64,000 nt of DNA. It comes from Lumnitzera littorea. Taxonomy: Eukaryota; Streptophyta; Magnoliopsida; Myrtales; Combretaceae. A program made the translations under genes and the position numbers. Positions 46,833 through 58,839 of the stretch are shown here, piece after piece. Numbering within the stretch: the first letter of the stretch is position 1; each line of letters opens with the position of its first letter. A model generated the notes under the pieces. That model saw nothing but the letters and a program-made list of their open reading frames with translations. It had not been told where the DNA came from and searched no databases. The DNA lies in the NCBI GenBank assembly GCA_024138015.1, contig JAMXBB010000003.1:29660087-29724086 (forward strand), given 5' to 3'.

Positions 46833-49829
46833 TGTAAGCCTTGTAATAAGGTATTTGAGATTTGATCTATAAAATTTAAGGTGATTAGGTAAATTGTCTG
46901 ATCGAACTTAAATTTTACAATGAAGTTAAGAATATTAATAAAAGTAATCTCATGGGCTTAGATTTAGGAAAAAAATAATTAAATATTATAATATCAAAAA
47001 TTATATATATTACTCATTATTTATTGAAAACGTATAAAACAAGTTTCAATAATTAACGAATTGATAAAAATAAATTATATGTATACTAAAAATCATAAAC
47101 TAACATAAATATTATTTAGGAGTATTTATTTGTACTATATATATACTTACGTATAAGTAAAAATATACAAAATTACTTAAAATACTCGAAATATGTTAAA
47201 CTAATACTAATTAATTAAAGAAAATCCATAAAAAATTAAATAAAAATATAGAAAAGTGTGGAATTATCTAGAAATGGGTCATGGAAAGCTAGGAATTAAA
47301 GAAAAAATAGCAACCAATAATATTAAGCTAAATAGAAAGTAAATTGGAAAAGGATAAGGGACAAATGGCAACAATTAATTCAACAAATCATCAATGTAGC
47401 CCTATAAATTTAGAACACCATCTCCATTCCTTATTTTGGTTAGTTAAGAATAAAAAAAAAAATAGAGAGAAGTAGAGAAGTGAGGAACAACTAATTTTAC
47501 AAAAATTAACAAAATTAGTGTGAAATTAAGGGTTATAAGAGGAACATATGACCAACAACCACCTAAAAGTAGATGGCCACCACCACTAGACAGTATAAGC
47601 AACACCCAAATCAGTTGACAAGGCTACAGTAGCCAACGGTGATCGAAGCAAGAAACACCGGTGAGTTCGATTTTGGTTTATATGTAGTTTTAGTTATTTT
47701 TGATTTAAAACTAAATGAGCTTAATAGTGTAGTTTTGAGCCTAAAATTTGTGTAGACTATTTAAAGTATTTATAACAGTGCTATGAAGCGATTTTTGAAA
47801 AATTAATTTTAGATAATTTTTAAGCCTTAAAATAATATATAAAAGAGTGATTTTAGGTTTATTTTGGTAAATTAATGATAAGTTGACGTAAATATTGATT
47901 TAGCATTACATTAGGAATCTTGAGATGTAATTTACTGATATATGATGGTATTTGTAGAGTTTGGAAAGTTAATTTTGTATATTATGCATATTAGGCGATA
48001 ATAATAAATGAAAAATGGGTAAAAGTATATAATTAAGCTAATTTTGTGATTTGGAGATTAAATAGGCATAAATTCTGATTTAGAGAATAATTATACATTT
48101 GGATATATTATTTGGTGATTAAAGATGATATTTATAGTATTGGAAATGTTAGATAAGTGATTTAGGTATGAATTATATAATAACACATAATATGTATATA
48201 TAGGAAATCAATGAGTAGAAAATAATAGGTCAAAATTTATAATAATAATAATACACAATAAATCTTATATGAAATATAAATTTAGGTAATTATATAAAAA
48301 AATATAAATTTTTCTCACATTGGAGGCTAATTCGATAGTTAAATTAAGAATTGAGTATACTGTACGAACTAAAATACTAGTTAGAGGCTAAATACGAGAT
48401 TTAAAATACTCAGGTGTAATGTGATTAATTTCACATAATAGTTCAAAATGAGTTCCTAGGGTTTGCATATAAAACTTGTAATTAGAAACTAAACTAAAAC
48501 CTAATTTATAAACCGATTTAGAAACTAAATCACAACCTAGCATAAATTAAGAATAATTGTAAGAAACTTAAAAACCTAAATAATTAGGTATAATAAAACC
48601 TTAAACTGAAGATAACATAAAGAATTACAAAATAAAACCTATCTATGGTTGTTATGTGAAAACTAAAACAACATTTGTATTATAGGGATTATGGGCGATG
48701 GCTTATGCGAGTCACACCTTAAGTAAACAAGTGGGAAGTCTAGGTAAGTTGGGATTGATACGTTACTATATTTTGAAGTACTATTTTATAGTACTCGGAG
48801 ACTTAGGATTATTCTTGATTGTGTTTATTAAATAGTTGATCGTATGCATGCCTAGGTATGCGTATTTCTGGATTTGATTATAGGATTCCGGTTTGATACT
48901 CTAGATTGAAATTTGCGTGACTTATATGAAATACTTAAACATCTTAAACTGAATCTAACTAAATATATGACTTGTAAGTCTAAAACGGATCTACATAGCC
49001 ACCCAATAAGAGAAATGTTTATGGTTCTTCGGCTAAATATTGACCCTTTCAAAAGAGATAGTACTAAATAGTATAATGGTCCCTTCTTCATCCTTAATTG
49101 AACTAAGTGATAGGAGAGGAGGCTACGACTAAAGTGAAGTCAATGGATCGAATGTAGTTGCAAGAGGAGCGGTGTCTCCATTACGCAAGCTTGGATTTGA
49201 TCGTGAATTGTTAAAATATGTACTAAACTTCTCAACCTGAATTAGAGCAGGTATAATTTCCTTAATCTTACGACGATTTGGATAACATCGTACAATAGCA
49301 TTTGCTTGTACATGCATTACATGTAACTAATTTAATTGATAACTCTGTTTATGTTTGATGTGGAATTTTAAGTCTCCGTCTCATTTTACTGAGTGGTTGG
49401 TTGCTTACATCTCTATAGATATTGTTATTAGTGCTAGCTAAGAAGTGACTTTATAATTACTTTGAAACTAGCAATTATCGAATCCTAAGAAGTGAGGATA
49501 TAAAACTGAGGATTGGTCACACTCTCGCAGTTTGGGTTTTAATTTTAAGTCTTTTAATATTATTTTATGTATTACTTAAGTAAAGTAAGATTAAATTACT
49601 AAATTTAGGAAACACTACTTAAGATATTTAAATACTAGTATGTATTTTTCTTATTTTCATACATAAATAACATATTTAATTTATGAACTATTTCCTTCAA
49701 AGCAAGTTATTCGTGAACACCTTATATAAATTAGGTTTAAAATAGTGGCTAAAATGTCAGCTTCTATCCTAAAATAGTTTGCACAACGAAACTTTTACGA
49801 CTCTATCACTTTGAAGTATGAGAGTTGTG
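46833..49829 (+). repeat. Element H 3' LTR
   Basis: Starts TGTAAGCCTTGTAATAAGG and aligns with the 5' LTR over its whole length of about 3.0 kb. The right end is approximate. Confidence 0.8.
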
Positions 49830-50929
49830 AGCCCTATTCTTCAAATTTACACCTATGTTACTTTTCCCTCATACCTGTGCTTCATTCTTTAACAACTCTA
49901 GATAAGTTCGTAGATAGGAACTTGGCTGTGTTCTTACTCGTGTTTCTCCCACGAGCTTTGTCTCTCTTGTCCTTTGATTTAAAAACTTTAACAACCCTTC
50001 ACCACTTCAACCCTAGCACTCCAAAAATCCAAAGAATTTACTCCTTTTTTTAATAAAAACCCATAACAATGGAAAACACTCATATATACTTCCTTAAAAC
50101 AATAAATCTAAGGTTTAATAACAATCATAATAGCCAAAATTGAAAAGTATCTTGATTAATCACTTGATTAAAGTTTTTAAATAAACACCAAATCTCCACT
50201 TTTCGCTCAAATTCACATCTTTCACTCCTCGAACATCCTTAATCCGACCATCACATAATAATCTCCAAAATTCCACTCCAAGACAATAGACAAAAGACAC
50301 TTAGATGTACCTCTTTGACCCTAAAACTAAAATCATAAAAAATTTAAAAGAACAAGTCACACATACTTCTTTTAATAGAGTGACAATTTCTTGAATGAAA
50401 CCTTAATGTGATCCAAAAACCCTTGAATTAAAAACACATAAGCAACATCAAAATCTCTTTAAGATTCTTCCTTTTTAATAGATTAATCAATTACCAATTA
50501 GGATTCCTAAGATAAACCCTTTGATTCATACTCTTGTCTTGGTGATCCTCTAGATTAAGGTCAGCTCCCTCAACAATGAATAGGAAAACAATGAGGTAGT
50601 AGGTTTAGAGGAGCTTTTATAGCTAGCGTTTCTAGGATAAGAGATACTTTTATATTGAATTTCCCCTTGCCATCACAAATATTTACCTCCTTAGCACCAC
50701 TTATTTTTACTTATTCTTTATATCCCTTTTATGTGTTTGTGGGGTTTTACAATTACTTTCTCCAATTTTTTTTAAATTTACCTCTTTAAGATGTGACATA
50801 TAATTAATGGTTATGAATATAAAAAAGAAAATGGCGCTATGATAATGTTATAAATTATTTCTAAACTTAAAAAAAAAAAGAAAAAATCTCAACCATTGAT
50901 TTCTAATTTTATATAAACAAAACTTTAAC
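49830..50929. other. Gene-free intergenic DNA
   Basis: AT-rich. An 80-codon open frame (49811-50053) straddles the LTR edge and has no recognisable protein. Nothing else is seen. Confidence 0.5.
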
Positions 50930-51964
50930 GGCTCGTTCACTTTGATGTATAGAATAGATACGTAATAAAATCACCATTCTTAAGGATTGGAATAAACTCG
51001 TAATGATAATCGCTTTATTTACTTGAGAAAAAAATAACATAACAAAATTATGATGTAATAGATTTAACATCACTAAAATACCCTTCAAACACTACCTGCT
51101 ACCACGTCGATGATCTAACCCAACTGCCTAGTAGATCTAACCACCAACAATTGCACAAATCAAATAAGTAAACAAATTTTACACATGTGGCCTTTAACCC
51201 AACAAATCCGTCATCAATCGAAGAAGCAAACAGATTTAGTGAGAGAGATCAAACTAATAGATCTAACCACTAATAATTACATGGATCAAAGAAGCAAACA
51301 TATCTAACCTATGTGTCCTTCAACCCAATAGCTCTTGCCACCAATCAAAGAAGCAAATAGATTGAAGCGAGAGAGATCAAAGGAAACAAATCTGATCACC
51401 AACAATTGCATAGATTAAAGAAGCAAACATATTTGACCCATGTGGCTTTCAAACCAACAAATCTTGCTTCACTAGCACATGCTTTCAATTGATTCTCCGT
51501 TCCACCGGTAATATGATCAATTTTTAGATTTGATAAAACTATGCACCTAAAAGATGAGATGGAGAATTAGGGAGAGAGAGATTGGAAGGAAGAAAGAGGT
51601 AAAGGCTTTCTTGACAAATAGTGAATGGCTTAAGGTTTGATTAGCATTGAAGAGTGATCCACGAAGAGAGTTAAGTTGAAAAAAGAAAAAAAGAAATGGT
51701 TTTAGTTTATATGATTTCCATAATTGTGTTTAATTGGGGCTAGTTGTACGTAATTTTCAATTTTCCATGAGGATAGTTTTGTGAAAAAGAAGGGTTCAAA
51801 GTTTGGAATTTGGATCCAGAGGTGTTGGTGGGAAATCCCAATTACTGATGTCTATATAATTAGAATTCTAGTGGAATTTTAATTACAGACCCAAAAGTAA
51901 AGTGAACAATGTAATTGAGATTAAAAAAGAATTAGAGTTGCCATTCCACCTAAGTAAACAAGCC
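50930..51964. mobile_element. Non-autonomous TIR DNA element (hAT/MITE-like)
   Basis: The left end GGCTCGTTCACTTTGATG and the reverse complement of the right end GGCTTGTTTACTTAGGTG agree at 13 of 18 positions. The GGCTTGTTTxxTT start is a form common in plant MITEs. The element is 1035 bp with no transposase. Flanks are CTTTAAC and TTAAAGG, which do not give a clean eight-base duplication. It carries the minisatellite at 51134-51474. Confidence 0.5.
51134..51474. repeat. ~127-bp minisatellite, nearly three diverged copies
   Basis: Copies start at 51134, 51260 and 51389 (periods 126 and 129). Each begins with a GATCTAACCACCAACAATT-like string, followed by AAGAAGCAAACA and CATGTGGCC-like strings. 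It lies inside the TIR element. Confidence 0.8.
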
Positions 51965-53600
51965 TTAAAGGATCCATTGCCTGTTATCATAGGCATGTGA
52001 AAATTATAGTTGTAAAAAAAAAAAAAAGGACACAGCGAGTATGCGAAAAGAGATAAAAGTGCAAAATAAATAAGAATAGTTAACTCAAATTATGGAATAA
52101 TCATATTGACGTGGATATTGAGACTGTTTTCTCAAACTCCGTCTTATTTACTAGTGATATTTTTGAATATTTTGGGATAAAAATTATGGAGTCTAAAACT
52201 TTTCAATCATTTATGTTAATGTGTTATTAATGGTCCTAACTCACTCAATTTGGGACGCTTGTATTCCAAGATTGAAGGTTGAGACAGGATATGAACTTTG
52301 TCAAAAGAGTGTATTGACTTTTGAACTTGAGAGAATTCGTAAATTTACTTTATTAATAGAAGGAGAAAGCATCAAATTGTTATAAAAATAGAAGATCTGT
52401 CAAATCTATTAAATTTTTGGTTTATCCATAACACATATTAGCTTCAAATTGGTCCATAACATATAATTAATTTAATAAAAAGATTAATCTAAATATATTT
52501 AATTATATAATATATGTATAACTTAAGAGTAAATATTTTTATAAATATATTTTTTTTTTACTAAACCGTATTTTTCATTAAGTCTTTTTTATAATTTCAA
52601 AACTTAATCATAAACCTTATAGGATTTTGAATCATATCCTAAAACCTAACTCTAAACCCTATAATATAATACTCTCTAAGGTTTTTATCAAGTTCAATAA
52701 GTTAAGTACCTTTTAACGATTCATTCAATTACATCCATAAGTAATAGCTATGTGATAGGCAAGACAAAATAAAAAATGAACATATATACAAACACTTTTA
52801 ACCATTTTTAGGAATAAGGGAATTTCTTATGTACTAACGACCCCACGTAAAGTCACAGTGCGAAATTGTAATACATACATGCAAAATTTAATACAACATG
52901 AAGATTCTAATACAAGGTTCCATTACTAAAATAAGTTGCAGCTTTTTTATACAATGCACGTATTCTTGTAGCGGTAACTTCAATTAAAATATGTATGTAT
53001 ATTCCAATAATTTCGTATAAAGTTGCTAGTAAACGATTTATCCTAAAAACAAAATCCCTTAGTAATGCTATGACAAGATGAAGCGCGGGCTCTTTTGCCT
53101 GTAAAAGTGGTGACTTGCTTTTGCAAGTTACCGAATCCGAACGTCATCAATGAAGACTTCCAAGTAAAAGATATCCATGTCAAATAAATATTGATTGTTG
53201 ATAAAACCGAATAAAATAGAATTAATCTATCTGTCATTTACATCATTATCAATAATGCCGACACTCCTACAGGACACAGTCCATCTATTTAATTGGATAA
53301 ATTGTAATCATTTCTATATATATATATATATTTTTTTAAATGAATTTTTCTTTTTCATCTATAGAATTGGAAATATATATTTGAACCCTTTTTTTTTTTT
53401 TGCCAGAATATCCGAAACCTTAAAAGAATGCTTTTTAATCCTCTATGAGATCATTTTTCCATTTAAAGAAAAAAAAGAAAAGCCTCTTTAACCTTCCAAG
53501 TTAAATAATAAAATAAAAAGTCTAAGAATATGCTCTTTTTTTTTTTATTTAAAAGAAAAGGATTGGTTTTAAAGATAAGTGAGATACAAATACAAATTGG
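51965..53600. other. Gene-free stretch upstream of the transporter gene
   Basis: AT-rich, with a (TA)n run at 53315-53331 and several poly-T/poly-A runs. A 64-codon minus frame at 53043-53237 is not supported as a gene. The promoter of the NCS1 gene should lie in its right-hand part, but no clear TATA box stands out. Confidence 0.4.
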
Positions 53601-53769
53601 TTAAATTGGCGTAAAAAAAGCGTGAGTATATTGTTGGAAATTGGCTTATGATCTTAGGGCATATCTTGATCCATGGTTGTGGTGGAAGTCAGAGCTACTC
53701 AATTTTTTCTTTTTTTTCTCGGGAAAAAGATAAAAAGGTGATTTGCACATCAGAGAAAGAGAGGGCAAG

Positions 53770-53871
53770 ATGCCGATAAAAATAAGATTGCTTTTTAAAT
53801 TTCAACAACGTGTGAGAGTGACATTTCCATGTTTCCAACCACACATCTTTCATCTTCAACAGACACCATAA
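53770..53871 (+). other. Possible upstream ORF before the NCS1 start
   Basis: ATG at 53770 opens a 33-codon frame ending in TAA at 53869. It is in the same frame as the main gene but separated from it by stops, and it ends 54 bases before the main ATG. It would act as an upstream ORF only if the transcript starts before 53770, which the sequence does not show. Confidence 0.25.
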
Positions 53872-53925
53872 CATAGATTCCAAAAGTTCACCACATACAT
53901 TTGAATCTCACGTTTTCACTGAACC

Positions 53926-55644
53926 ATGGTGTCCAAATGTCTCGGCATACATCTCAATCTCAATCCCCACATCTCTCTTTCTTCAATAATCTCTGGCACC
54001 ACCAGACCTGCCTGTTCTTGTATTAAGAGCACTAGTCCGATTCCGATTCCTTTGACAAATAAATCAGCCCCCAAAAGCTTCCCACACATTTTCACTCCTC
54101 CACTCAAAAGATGCTCCAATTTCACCCCCATGTCTTCCATCCAATCCAATCCTAGTCCTGATTCGGATGAGTTCGTGTCCGATCCTACGCTCACCAACGA
54201 TGATCTTCGGCCGACAAAAGCCGAGGAAAGGACGTTTTCGGGATGGGAAATGACCAGTTTATGGATTGGCCTTGTGGTAGGTGTTCCATCCTATTACCTT
54301 GCTGGTAGCCTTGTGGATCTTGGGATGGCTTGGTGGCAGGGAATTGCCACTGTTGTTGCTGCCAACATGATTCTACTAGTACCATTAGTCCTAACAGGAC
54401 ATCCTGGCACACGTTATGGAATTTCCTTCCCTGTGCTAGCCCGGTCGGCTTTTGGGATTCAAGGTGCGCATATTCCTACCCTCCTAAGGGCCTTGGTTGG
54501 TTGTGGATGGTATGGAATCGAAACATGGATCGGTGGTGAGGCGATTTTCCTTCTCTTACCAAAATTCATCAAACAATCTTCAATATCACAAGTATTACCT
54601 TGGCTTGGCACTTCCCCTCTAGAATTTGCTTGTTTCATTGTGTTCTGGCTAGCCCAGTTGACCATAGTTTGGAAAGGAATGGAAGGTATAAGACAACTTG
54701 AGAAATACTCAGCTCCAATACTTATAGCACTCACAACTAGCCTCCTGATTTGGGCTTATGTCAACGCGGGCGGATTGGGTCCCATGCTCTCCTTATCTTC
54801 AAGACTAACTTCTTCACAATTTTGGTCACTTTTTTTCCCTTCACTCACAGCCAACATTAGTTTTTGGGCCACACTTGCACTCAACATCCCGGATTTCACT
54901 CGGTACGCCAAGAGCCAAACCGATCAGATCATCGGTCAGGCAGGCCTTCCAATCTTCATGGGGGCATTCACATTTGTCGGCCTAGCTGCTACCTCATCAA
55001 CCAAAGTGATATTTGGTGAAGTAATCTCTGATCCAATCAAACTTCTCGGTCGGATCGGTGGATTCACCACTATGATTATGGCTATATTAGGAATCAGCCT
55101 TGCCACCATTACAACCAACATAGCTGCAAATGTCGTTGCACCTGCCAATGCGTTAGTCAATCTAAGCCCTTCTAAATTCACATTCAGAAGAGGTGCTCTC
55201 TTGACAGCACTCCTAGGAATCGCTTTTCAACCTTGGAGACTTCTTAAATCGAGCGAAAGCTTCGTCTATACATGGCTGGTTGGCTATTCTGCATTACTAG
55301 GTCCAATCGGAGGAATTATTCTAGCAGATTACTATCTCGTAAAGAAGACTAGTTTGAGCATCAAGGATTTGTATACATTTAGCCCTTGTGGGGCTTACTA
55401 TTACTCTGGAGGCTACAACTTCTCAGCACTAGCAGCTCTGGTAATTGGGATCGTTCCAGTTATTCCGGGTTTTCTGCGGAAGATTGGAGTTGTATCTATG
55501 ATTCCAAATTCCCTTGTTGTTATATACAACAATGCTTGGTTTTTCAGCTTCTTTGCCGCAGGGTTTTCCCATTGGATCTTGTCATGTTTGATGAAGAAGA
55601 ACTCTCTGCGTTATGATCCCCTTCTGTCACCTGAAAACTTGTAG
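53926..55644 (+). CDS. PLUTO: Plastid nucleobase transporter, NCS1 family
   Basis: A 572-residue intact single-exon gene, the only clear host gene here. NCS1 carriers move nucleobases with a cation; the Arabidopsis member (PLUTO/NCS1) sits in the plastid inner envelope and transports uracil, adenine and guanine. Residues 1-78 contain no Asp or Glu and are rich in Ser, Thr, Pro and basic residues, as a chloroplast transit peptide should be. Family motifs follow: NDDLRPT (91-97), SLWIGLVVGVPSYYLAG (111-127), GWYGIETWIGG (194-204), LNIPDFTRYA (319-328), TTNIAANVVAPANAL (396-410) and PWRLLKS (436-442). About twelve hydrophobic segments span 110-555. By alignment with bacterial Mhp1, Trp195 and Glu199 (usually Gln there) should line the substrate site. 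The start has an ACCATGG context with an in-frame TGA six bases upstream, and full length fits the family. Confidence 0.95.
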   Translation: MVSKCLGIHLNLNPHISLSSIISGTTRPACSCIKSTSPIPIPLTNKSAPKSFPHIFTPPLKRCSNFTPMSSIQSNPSPDSDEFVSDPTLTNDDLRPTKAEERTFSGWEMTSLWIGLVVGVPSYYLAGSLVDLGMAWWQGIATVVAANMILLVPLVLTGHPGTRYGISFPVLARSAFGIQGAHIPTLLRALVGCGWYGIETWIGGEAIFLLLPKFIKQSSISQVLPWLGTSPLEFACFIVFWLAQLTIVWKGMEGIRQLEKYSAPILIALTTSLLIWAYVNAGGLGPMLSLSSRLTSSQFWSLFFPSLTANISFWATLALNIPDFTRYAKSQTDQIIGQAGLPIFMGAFTFVGLAATSSTKVIFGEVISDPIKLLGRIGGFTTMIMAILGISLATITTNIAANVVAPANALVNLSPSKFTFRRGALLTALLGIAFQPWRLLKSSESFVYTWLVGYSALLGPIGGIILADYYLVKKTSLSIKDLYTFSPCGAYYYSGGYNFSALAALVIGIVPVIPGFLRKIGVVSMIPNSLVVIYNNAWFFSFFAAGFSHWILSCLMKKNSLRYDPLLSPENL

Positions 55645-55886
55645 ACACTTGATGACGCAGTTTGGAAAGGAAAAACCGGGGTAGTTACTGCTACAAAAAA
55701 AAAACTAATTTCCAAAATCATTTTGTTCCAGATAGTTTTCACATGTACAGGATGTTAAATAATCCAAATTCAATCCGGTTGTCATGTCTTGTTTATTTCT
55801 ATATAGATTTGGTTCTTTCAAATGGGAGATGTACATTAGATGTCCTGTGTCCGTGTCGAATTTTAATTTGGTCATTTTATGTTATT

Positions 55887-55892
55887 AATAAA
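55887..55892 (+). promoter_or_regulatory. Putative polyadenylation signal of the NCS1 gene
   Basis: AATAAA 243 bases after the stop codon, in a T-rich 3' region. It is a plausible 3' processing signal, but plant signals are loose. Confidence 0.45.
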
Positions 55893-56229
55893 TGCTGCTT
55901 GTTCATTAAATTGGTTGTGATCTGCTCAATAATGCAACCATCTGATGCTCCCGCTCATTCACTGACAGACCTGAGGGATGAGACACGGATGGCCATATGC
56001 AACTACTAGTACCTGCCATTGTGTTTAATAATTGAGAATCGATTGTTATCTAAGACAACTCTTTGCCTTCTCATCTCTGAAAATTAACATAAAAAATAGC
56101 AGGTTCTCATGTGTACCTTACTTTTATCCTTTGTTTTTTTATTTTCTTACTCGTCAATGGCAATATGTGATTAGAGAGATGAAACAAATGACGTTTTTAA
56201 CGACGAGGGAAATGTTTCGGTGCATATAG

Positions 56230-57752
56230 AAAATGGTTGATTTGCTTTCCGCTCAGCCGTTGCTCCTGAAATCATATGAAAGTGTTTTTATTCTGTTATT
56301 TAGATTGCCGACTTATTGCAATGAAGGTCATTTGCTCTGAACTTCTTTTTTCTTTTTTTTCGTTTTTTTTTTTAATTTTTTTCTTTTTTTCTAGAAGTTT
56401 ATGGATTGTTGATGTAAAAAAAAATCAATCCAAATGAAGGATATAAGATCTTGAAGCATTATGATTTCACAAATACAATCTGAGGTGGGCTTGGAATCTT
56501 TAAATGTCCTAAAGATTTAAAAATCGGTTGCCTGGTTTTATCATAACTTGCATTAATATGATCTTTTTTTTTTTTTTTAATAAAAACAGGACCATAAAAA
56601 TAATTAAAAAAAAAAAAATCTCAACGGAGTAAGACGTTCATCACCAACCATCTTTCTGCTAGGGACTTTAGAATATTAGTTTCCACCGTTGGAAAATTCA
56701 TGCATAGATAATTCATCAAAAAGAGAAGCCAATTACCAAGCTAAAAAATTCCATGAAAATTTGGACTGATATTTTTTTAAATACCAACTAGGCTAGCAAT
56801 CAAGACAACTTTTTCCAAAACTTCATTCACGTCAAGATATACAGTGTAGTATGAAATAGGCTTAGAAACACTGACATCTGTTATTAATTTTTCTATAGCA
56901 TTGAGGTGGTTAGCTAAAATGGCGGGTATTTGTACAATCTTTTGCTTGTTTTTGTATTTTTATCTTTTTCATTATATTGTATAATTGAATATTTAGTATT
57001 TGGATCAATTAAATAAAAACAATAACATGTGTTTTTATTTTGTAGTTCTCGTTTTTTTGAAGAAAACATATATATATATACATATATATATGGAGTGGTC
57101 AGCAAAGATGGCTAGTGTTTGCACAATTTTCCGTATGCATTTTTCTTTTTCTCTTTTTTCCCTTTTATTTTTGCCTTTATTATTATTTTTGTATTTTTAT
57201 TTTCATTATATTATACGATTAAATAAAGTTAATTTTCTCTTTTATTAAATTGATTATTATGAATCAATTAGAATTAATATGTATTATAGATTAATGGAAA
57301 TTTTAATAAAGTTAATTAAAGTTGTATCTTTGTAAATATATTAATTGTTCAAGACTCAAATAAAAGGATAAAAAGATGGCTGAAAACTCGAATTAAAAAA
57401 TAGTTAAATATAAAGAATTAAATATATATTTTTTCTTTTTTTTTTTTATTTTTTCTTTTATTAAAGGATTCTCTTACATTTTAGCTCCTTCGAACAAATT
57501 TTCTTGTTATAAGAAGGAATCTTGTTCACGTGCTATCATATATGACCAATATCTATATATATGTATCTTTTTCGGTTTTTCTCATAAAAGATGTTCTCGA
57601 GGATGCAGAAATAAAGTGGTTCACGTCCACCCAGCTTTGCTCCTAAAATTATGAGGAAGTTTTTTCATTCTATTATTTAGATGGTCAAATACATTTTTCC
57701 TTCAATTTCATAAATATGAGTTGAGGTGGGCTTGTACATTTAATGGTCCAAG
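56230..57752 (+). repeat. Old duplicated non-coding blocks downstream of NCS1
   Basis: 56230-56305 resembles 57611-57683 (shared TTTGCTCCT/TTGCTCCT, GTGTTTTTATTCTGTTATTTAGAT-like end). 56470-56517 resembles 57705-57752 (shared TGAGGTGGGCTTG). Between them 56905-56995 resembles 57090-57225 (shared ATGGC, TTTGTACAAT/TTTGCACAAT and a TTTGTATTTTTAT...CATTATATT stretch). The copies are in the same orientation with offsets between about 190 and 1380 bases, so more than one event is likely. Confidence 0.6.
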
Positions 57753-58839
57753 GAAGCAAAGAGCAGAATAAGAGCTCTGCAACTGGCTATTCTTATGGAC
57801 TGTGTATTTTATATTCATTGGGCCAAGAATTTCGAAACAAAATTTGAAGAGCCTGCCATTTTATTTAGCTCATGGCAGCCTTACACTATCATGGGACTAA
57901 CCACGCAAGGAATAAAAGGAAGACAATGTTATTGACTTTAAAAAAAAAAATGGGTCGACCGTTTAGTGTAGTACTCATGCAGCAATATTCACTAAGCTGG
58001 ATGGAGCATGGTTGTACAATCTTCTATATTGTTTAGCCTAGCATCTTTAATCGAGTTGAACTATAGTATTATATTACACACAATCTGGAGAGCCTTAATT
58101 CCCCTTTTTAATCTTGGTTTTTATATAAAATTAATTTAGTTTCCTTTATATATGAATGGTATCTAAACTATTATAACTTTACAAACTTTAACATTTATAT
58201 CTCTTCATACATAATATTTCTTTCTTAACATGGGAAAGAGCATTTTATAAACAAGGGATAATAAAAGCATTGAGAAGTAAATATTCTATTTAGATAATAA
58301 AAAAAAAGAAGAAGGAAAAATCGAAACAAAATGACAAAAGATATTATAAAATGGAAAAATAAATTAAATTGAAAGCAAGTAAAATTTGAATTATCAATTA
58401 GATTCAAAAGGAGGTGTAAAAGTGAGACATATTTCCCTACTCATATATAGCATTGTAAGTCCTAAAAACTAACAGTTACGATACTAATACTTGACTTTAA
58501 GGCATTCATAATTGTAAAAGCTCTCTATTTTTGAAGATTTAACCGCCTAATATTGTGATTAAGGTAATTTACGGTTAAATTTAGGAATTTTGGAAAAAGC
58601 GCTATGATTGGGTTCAAATTTTATGGGGCTACAAAATCAATAGAAGTGACCTAACAAGCTTTAGTTTTTAAAAGGAATTAAAGGAACAATAATTTTTGCT
58701 ATAACTTTAAATCATTAGATATAATGCTTTATTCATTAGAACCCCTTAATTCAAATCTCAAGATATAACGAGATACTAAAGATAAATAAATTATTTAATT
58801 TATAAAGTTAATAGTATGATATAAAATAACATATAAATA
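57753..58839. other. Gene-free AT-rich intergenic DNA
   Basis: No coding track or named repeat is recognisable on either strand. Confidence 0.5.

Larger units (their letters stand above)
40711..49829 (+). mobile_element. Element H: deleted Tekay/Del-type chromovirus with 3-kb LTRs
   Basis: Two long direct repeats (40711 to about 43777 and 46833 to about 49829) flank a 3.05-kb interior. The interior begins with a primer-binding site and ends with a polypurine tract. Just before the 3' LTR is a stretch reading FENETILREVEM that passes into the LTR start. This is the decayed form of the FEDEILFKGG-type end characteristic of Tekay/Del elements, and a chromodomain tail lies at 46575-46735. Gag, protease, RT and integrase are not recognisable, so most of the coding part is lost or beyond recognition. 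A clean target duplication was not found. Confidence 0.75.

Noticed and set aside
40711..49829. Segmental duplication of host DNA instead of an LTR pair
   Set aside because: The primer-binding site directly after the first copy and the polypurine tract directly before the second show they are LTRs.
53043..53237. Minus-strand 64-codon frame upstream of NCS1, considered as an exon
   Set aside because: No splice partner or known motif could be supported.
55662..56009. 115-codon open frame after the NCS1 gene
   Set aside because: It lies in the likely 3' untranslated region, overlaps the AATAAA signal, and has the composition of translated UTR with no recognisable domain.
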